Assembly (NCBI GenBank): GCA_947258885.1
Contig: CAMYKD010000009.1
Span: 2,845 to 50,587, forward strand
Reading direction: 5' to 3'
From: an uncultured Kiloniellales bacterium
GTDB taxonomy: Bacteria > Pseudomonadota > Alphaproteobacteria > Kiloniellales > JAKSDN01
DNA: 47,743 bases
The position numbers were made by a program, and so were the translations under genes. How positions within the stretch are numbered: position 1 is the first letter of the stretch; every line of letters starts with the position of its first letter. This document shows positions 43,730 through 47,743 of the stretch, in pieces. Below the pieces are notes generated by a model, which was given only the letters and a program-made list of their open reading frames with translations, had not been told where the DNA came from and ran no database searches.

Positions 43730-44815
43730 GGTCCGAGGCCGCCACCACGCCGTGTTCCGGACAAGACTCTCCACGGATGCCGTCTGTCGTGCGCATCCCG
43801 CAGGCTTGGCCGGTAGCTGGCACGATAACAGCAAGTCTTCGGGCAACCTCTCGCGCTGTGCAACGGATGCCGGGACAAAGGCACGGCCGGTTGGTCGAAA
43901 AGTCGGAGCCGGTCTCCGCCTGCAACACCCCGCCCGGGGTAGCCCGTTAACGGAAAATTCTTGCTTTGAATGGAAGTTTCTCCTGGGCGGGTCGGGGCGG
44001 CATCCCCGACCCGCCTCCGCAGGGGTCCTCAGACACGACTGCGCGCACGGCTATTTCAACCAAGCAATTCGAACACGTTCATGACCCAGAATTTCCGTTC
44101 CTTCACGGCACTTCAACGACCGCGGTTCGGACGGAACCAGATCGGCGACAGGCGCGGCGTGGCCTTACCAATGCCTATGTGGCTGTTCAGTCTTGTAGGG
44201 GTCGATTTCCGTTTGCCGCACCTCATTGTCTGCCTGGCGCTGGCCAGTACGAGTCTGGAAACGAAAAACCGGCCGTTCGTCCTCACTATTGCCAGGATAA
44301 GAGTTCCGTGTCCCTGCCGGATCTTTTCACGGGGCCTCACCAGCCGCTCGGCGCCACGCCGGCCTATGCGACGGTCGATATGCCCGACGGCGATCAGCTC
44401 GAATTGAAACATCTTGAGATAGGCATCGATCCGGTTCAAGCCGGGCAACTGAAAGATGCGAGGCCGTCGCGCGGCGCAAGGCCTTATTGGGGCAACCGGA
44501 CGCGGAATTCGGACTGTTTCGCCATGTTGGACGCCGACGATCAGGACAATCCCTTTCCAGACCTCTCGATGTCGGATCACGTCGGTTCGTTTTTCGCGAT
44601 TTACGCGGTTGATCGCGACCCGTCCGTCTACAACCCCTTAGGTCAGTGAAGGCAAATCCCGCCTTCGCGGCCGTGGAGCAGAGTCGGACAAAGGCGATGG
44701 TGGTCCAGATTCCGAAAGTTGCCATGACGGATCTTCGCGGCAAGGCTTTCCGCCGCCTTCCCGGGCCGGCGGCGGTGGGCTGGGCCGGTCGTGGCTGCTG
44801 GGTAAAGGCCGGACG
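43730..44815. other. 1.09-kb stretch without a convincing gene
   Basis: Open frames occur (for example 43966-44649 plus and 44113-44580 minus), but their residues resemble no family, are low in hydrophobic pattern and lack ribosome binding sites. Codon use is not like the neighbours. The stretch may be a decayed gene. It contains a perfect 12-bp hairpin at 43986-44015, listed separately. Confidence 0.55.
43986..44015. repeat. Perfect 12-bp inverted repeat (hairpin)
   Basis: Arms GGCGGGTCGGGG (43986-43997) and CCCCGACCCGCC (44004-44015) flank a 6-nt loop, CGGCAT. It lies 257 bp after a methyltransferase stop. No U tract follows on either strand, so it is not a textbook intrinsic terminator. 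It could be a strong mRNA-stabilising or attenuating hairpin, or part of a repetitive palindromic element; no second copy was seen in this window. Confidence 0.7.
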
Positions 44816-46365
44816 ATGAACGGCGCGCCGACTGCCTGGTCCGGTCGATCGATGGTCGGCGCGGCTCTGGATGGCCCAGGCGCCGTTCCCGTTGCTGCGG
44901 TCGTCGTCCTGGCCAGCGCCTATATCCAGTTCACGTCCCTCATCAATCACGACACGGCCTGGTTCCTCTATTCGGTCGACGCCTTTTTCGAGGGCGGGCG
45001 CCTCTACCAGGACATTTTTTTCGAAGTCAACCCACCTCTGGCCCTCTATCTGACCATCCCCCCCGTCGATATCTCGCGGGTCGCCGGGCTGTTCGCGCCC
45101 CACGTCTTTACCGCCTATGTTTTCGGGCTGATCGCGATTTCGCTTTGGCTGGTTCGCCATCTTCTGACCCGACACGCCGGCCATTCCAATTCCGTGCGGC
45201 GCGGCGTGTTGTTTTCCGCGCTGCTCACCTCATGATGATCCTCGCCCTGCCCTACATGGTTCTGGCGGCGCACCGGGCGATCAAGGGTACGTGCCGCCCG
45301 TTCGCCGCGGGTTCAATCGGCGTGTTGGCTGCGCTCGGGCTTGCGCTAAAACCCTACTTTCTCGTGCTTCCTGTCGCGCTCGAACTTTATCTCCTCTTCG
45401 CCGGCCGGCGGCTGAACGGCGTTCTGCGGCCCGAAACTTTGGGTTTGGCGGGGGCGGGACTGCTCTACGGCCTCGCCCTTGTCTGGTTCACGCCCGATTA
45501 CCTGACGCGCATTGTCCCGTTCGCGCTGCAGGTATTTCACCAGGGCTTCATGAGCTCTCCGGCTGCGGCCCTGTGGCGAATGGAAACGCTGTTCCTGCCC
45601 GTGCTTCTGATCCTACACGTAGCGACGCGGCGGAACCATTCCGGCAAGGCCTTGGCGGATGTCTTCGCCCTGGCGGCGGCATCCTTCTTCCTGGCCTACC
45701 TGATGCAAATGAAGGCCTGGCCCTATCAGCTCTTCCCGACCACGGCGAGCCTGGTGCTGGCCTTGGGCGCAATCCTGTCCGGCGGTCGCAGGCAGGCGGC
45801 AGACCCGTCGCCGGCCAGCGGGTCGGGGTACATGAGCCGCGCGGCCGCGCCGGTGGCGGCCGTCATGCTCCTGACATTGGCCGGCGTGGGAGTCCTGAAC
45901 GGCGGTTACCAAAGCATATACGTCGAGCACTTGGCGCCGGTCGTCCGCAAGCATGCGGCCGGGTCCGCGATCTACATATTTTCTTCGAATGTCTCGGCGG
46001 GGTTCCCGCTGGTGAACGTGACAGGGGTCCGGTGGGCGTCTAGGTTCCCGATGCAATGGCTGTTACCGGGGCTGGTGCGGCGGCGCGCGGAATTGGCACA
46101 ACAGGGTGCGGCGGTCGAGCCCGAAGGACTTCGGGAGATCAGGCGCTTTGCCCTCGATGCCGTGGTGGCCGACCTGACCAAGTGGTCGCCGGAGGTTATT
46201 CTAGTCGACGTGCGCGAGGACAAACCCTATTTCGGCGGGCTTCGGTTCGACTATCTTGCGTATTTCTCCAAGGATCCGCGATTTGCGCAAATCTGGTCTC
46301 GCTATGAGTTGCTGATGGATTTCGGGACCTATCATCTCTACAAGCGCCGGCCGACGCCTCACTAA
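44816..46365 (+). pseudogene. GT39-like membrane glycosyltransferase, frame-disrupted into two halves
   Basis: Two consecutive frames together look like one GT-C membrane transferase of about 515 residues. The first (44816-45235, 139 aa) has the N-terminal helix and the catalytic-type loop INHDTAWFLYSVDAFFEGGRLYQDIFFEVNPPL, split here as INHDTAWFLYSVDAFF followed by EGGRLYQDIF. The second (ATG 45232-46365, 377 aa) starts HLMMILALPYMVLAAHRAI in mid-protein and continues with about eight helices and a soluble end. The halves meet in ATGA, the stop of the first overlapping the start of the second. Either a deletion broke the gene (residues between SALL and RAAHLMM seem to be missing) or it is expressed as a split pair. 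A sequencing error is also possible. Confidence 0.7.
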
Positions 46366-46429
46366 GCCTTAACCAATCTGTTACACAATTTCAGCCCGCC
46401 GCAACGCTGGGTTCGGGAGAGACTTCGCC

Positions 46430-47506
46430 TTGCAATCGAGAGCTCTTCACATCGACGCGCGGGGGCTTGCGGGTCGGATGGCCCGAGTCCTATGGCTGCA
46501 CCGCTGGCTCCTGGCGATCATCTTCATCTATTTCGCCGCCGGATTCGCCGTGCTTGAGTACGTCGACAGGCCGGAGAGAATGTCTTTTTCTCTCTACTCC
46601 GCCATGGCGCCCAAGATGACGGGCATCTTCGCGGTCGCCTTCGCGATATTCTACCCTTTGTGTGTCATGTTATTCGTGCGGCCCGCCAACCTGCTGCGAT
46701 ACCTGGCCGCAGACATTTGGACCAACTGGCTGACCCTGGAACGCTTGGCCGGCGGCTGCCTGATACTCTTGCTTCTACCCCGCTTCATGTCCCTCTTCAC
46801 CGTATTCAAGACCCTCATACCGATCATTAATCCCTACACCTGGGATCCACTACTAGCCGAGTGGGACAGGTTGCTGCACGGCGGCATCGATCCCTGGCAG
46901 TCGCTACAGCCCATCTTGGGCACCCCCTGGATCAGCAGCGGGATCAATTTCTTCTACCACCTTTGGATATTCGTGCTTTACGGCATCCTGCTTTGGCAGG
47001 CGTTCAGTGTCCGCGATCCGCGGTTGCGCATGCAGTTCCTTCTGACTTTTGTTCTCGTCTGGTCGCTGCTCGGCGGTCTCATGGCAACGCTGCTGTCCTC
47101 TGTCGGTCCGGTCTACTTCGGGCGCGTGACCGGACTCGAGGATCCCTTCCAGCCGCTTGTCGACTACCTCCAGGCTGCCAACGAAGTGGCGCCGATCTGG
47201 GCGCTGCAGATCCATGATTGGCTCTGGCGCTCGCATATTCTCGGGGAATACAATTTCGGCACCGGCATTTCGGCCATGCCGAGCATACACGTGGCCGCGG
47301 CCGTGCTTTTCGCCTTGCTCGGCTGGCGCGCCAATCGTCTGCTCGGTATCGCGCTGACCCTCTTCGCGCTCGTCATCATGATTGGTTCGGTCCATCTCGC
47401 CTGGCACTACGCGCTGGACGGTTACGTGGCGGCCGTCCTGACCTACGGGCTTTGGCGGGCCGCCGGGTGGCTGGTCGCGCAGGACCCGGCTTTCGATTCG
47501 GGCTGA
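46430..47506 (+). CDS. PAP2-superfamily membrane phosphatase/transferase
   Basis: 358 residues from TTG 46430, with GGGAGA upstream. About six to seven membrane segments. PAP2 motifs are present in the C-terminal part: MPSIHVAAAVLF near 285-296 and SVHLAWHYALDGY near 318-330, whose histidines are the catalytic ones. The long N-terminal part with three extra helices and the PSIH form resemble inositol phosphorylceramide synthase-type (AUR1-like) PAP2 proteins. It could dephosphorylate a polyprenyl-diphosphate or transfer a phospho-headgroup to a lipid. It sits 64 bp after the GT39-like halves. Choice between these roles is an inference. Confidence 0.87.
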   Translation: MQSRALHIDARGLAGRMARVLWLHRWLLAIIFIYFAAGFAVLEYVDRPERMSFSLYSAMAPKMTGIFAVAFAIFYPLCVMLFVRPANLLRYLAADIWTNWLTLERLAGGCLILLLLPRFMSLFTVFKTLIPIINPYTWDPLLAEWDRLLHGGIDPWQSLQPILGTPWISSGINFFYHLWIFVLYGILLWQAFSVRDPRLRMQFLLTFVLVWSLLGGLMATLLSSVGPVYFGRVTGLEDPFQPLVDYLQAANEVAPIWALQIHDWLWRSHILGEYNFGTGISAMPSIHVAAAVLFALLGWRANRLLGIALTLFALVIMIGSVHLAWHYALDGYVAAVLTYGLWRAAGWLVAQDPAFDSG

Positions 47507-47596
47507 TCCGCGGCTCAGCCGCCGGCCGCCTTGTCGAAAACCCTGGCTGCGCGAATCCCAAACCGCTAACCTCGCCATTTGCATGGCGCAGGTTGC

Positions 47597-47743
47597 ATGA
47601 GTGAGTCGCAAAGCCTCTCAGAACTCTGCCGGCTCGGCGCCCTTGAGGCCGTCGACCTGCTGAAACGCGGCGAGGTCAGTCCGCTGGACCTGGTCGAGGC
47701 GGCGGCCCGGCGCATCGAGGCGACCGACGGGGCGCTCAATGCG
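47597..47743 (+). CDS. Amidase (3' truncated by the window)
   Basis: The first 49 residues of an amidase-signature-family enzyme. The N-terminus ALEAVDLLKRGEVSPLDLVEAA and RRIEATDGALNA match the helical start of amidases such as GatA-like enzymes. The catalytic Ser-Ser-Lys region would lie beyond the window. It starts 90 bp after the PAP2 gene on the same strand. The family can only be called from the short N-terminus, so the substrate cannot be told. Confidence 0.75.
   Translation, partial: MSESQSLSELCRLGALEAVDLLKRGEVSPLDLVEAAARRIEATDGALNA

Noticed and set aside
43966-44649. A 227-codon plus-strand open frame in the empty kilobase
   Set aside because: No ribosome binding site, no family resemblance and no hydrophobic or domain pattern; the codon choice is unlike its neighbours.

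Overview
The window is GC-rich, densely coding DNA that reads as the chromosome of an alphaproteobacterium, probably Rhodospirillales- or Kiloniellales-like. The pointers are a complete cbb3 oxidase operon in the fixNOQP-fixGHIS order, hopanoid genes, a DUF2336 protein, an ectoine hydrolase homologue and a CtrA-type box. Taxonomy is inferred from gene content only. No rRNA, tRNA, CRISPR array or intact insertion sequence was seen.

Layout. (1) 1-3600: the end of a branched-chain amino-acid-type ABC transporter operon (livH partial, livM, livG, livF) followed by an SDR dehydrogenase. (2) 3640-16691: a hopanoid locus. It holds hpnE, shc/hpnF, an unassigned UbiE-like methyltransferase, hpnG, hpnH, hpnA, an unassigned nucleotidyltransferase and hpnM. 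Two nucleotide-cyclase-fold proteins flank it: a DUF2652 protein upstream and a class III cyclase downstream. hpnC and hpnD are not in the window. A MerR-controlled metal cassette (merF, a GDCCVxC protein and a membrane/DsbA-fragment fusion, divergent from merR) sits between hpnH and hpnA, with no mercuric reductase. (3) 16735-25803: a YqaA-type membrane protein, the ccoNOQPGHIS operon on the minus strand, and a DUF2189 membrane protein. An FNR/FixK-type box lies upstream of ccoN. (4) 25809-33604: a kinase/ATPase fusion protein with a second FNR-like box upstream, doeA, a DUF2336 protein overlapping a PAS histidine kinase (with a CtrA box upstream), an MFS transporter and a DksA/TraR zinc-finger protein.

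(5) 33605-47506: a visibly more A/T-rich, looser accessory island for lipid-linked glycan synthesis. It has four SAM methyltransferases, a GT4, a GT2 with membrane anchor, a GT39-like membrane transferase, a second GT39-like gene that is frame-disrupted, a flippase-like (LPG-synthase-type) membrane protein and a PAP2 phosphatase/transferase. It begins with the C-terminal remnant of a lost gene and contains two gaps of 0.65 and 1.1 kb with no convincing gene. (6) An amidase gene starts at 47597 and runs off the end.

How the parts fit. The hopanoid genes make and extend hopene (Shc cyclises squalene, HpnH adds adenosine, HpnG removes adenine) and HpnM probably helps move the lipid. The methyltransferase and nucleotidyltransferase in the same locus are candidates for undescribed tailoring steps. 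The cbb3 operon and the kinase/ATPase gene carry similar FNR-type sites about 110 bp upstream of their starts, suggesting a shared low-oxygen response. The most unusual items are the merA-less thiol-rich metal cassette in the hopanoid locus, the two orphan enzymes of that locus, two mutually exclusive hairpins in the shc leader, and the CtrA-boxed DUF2336/kinase pair.
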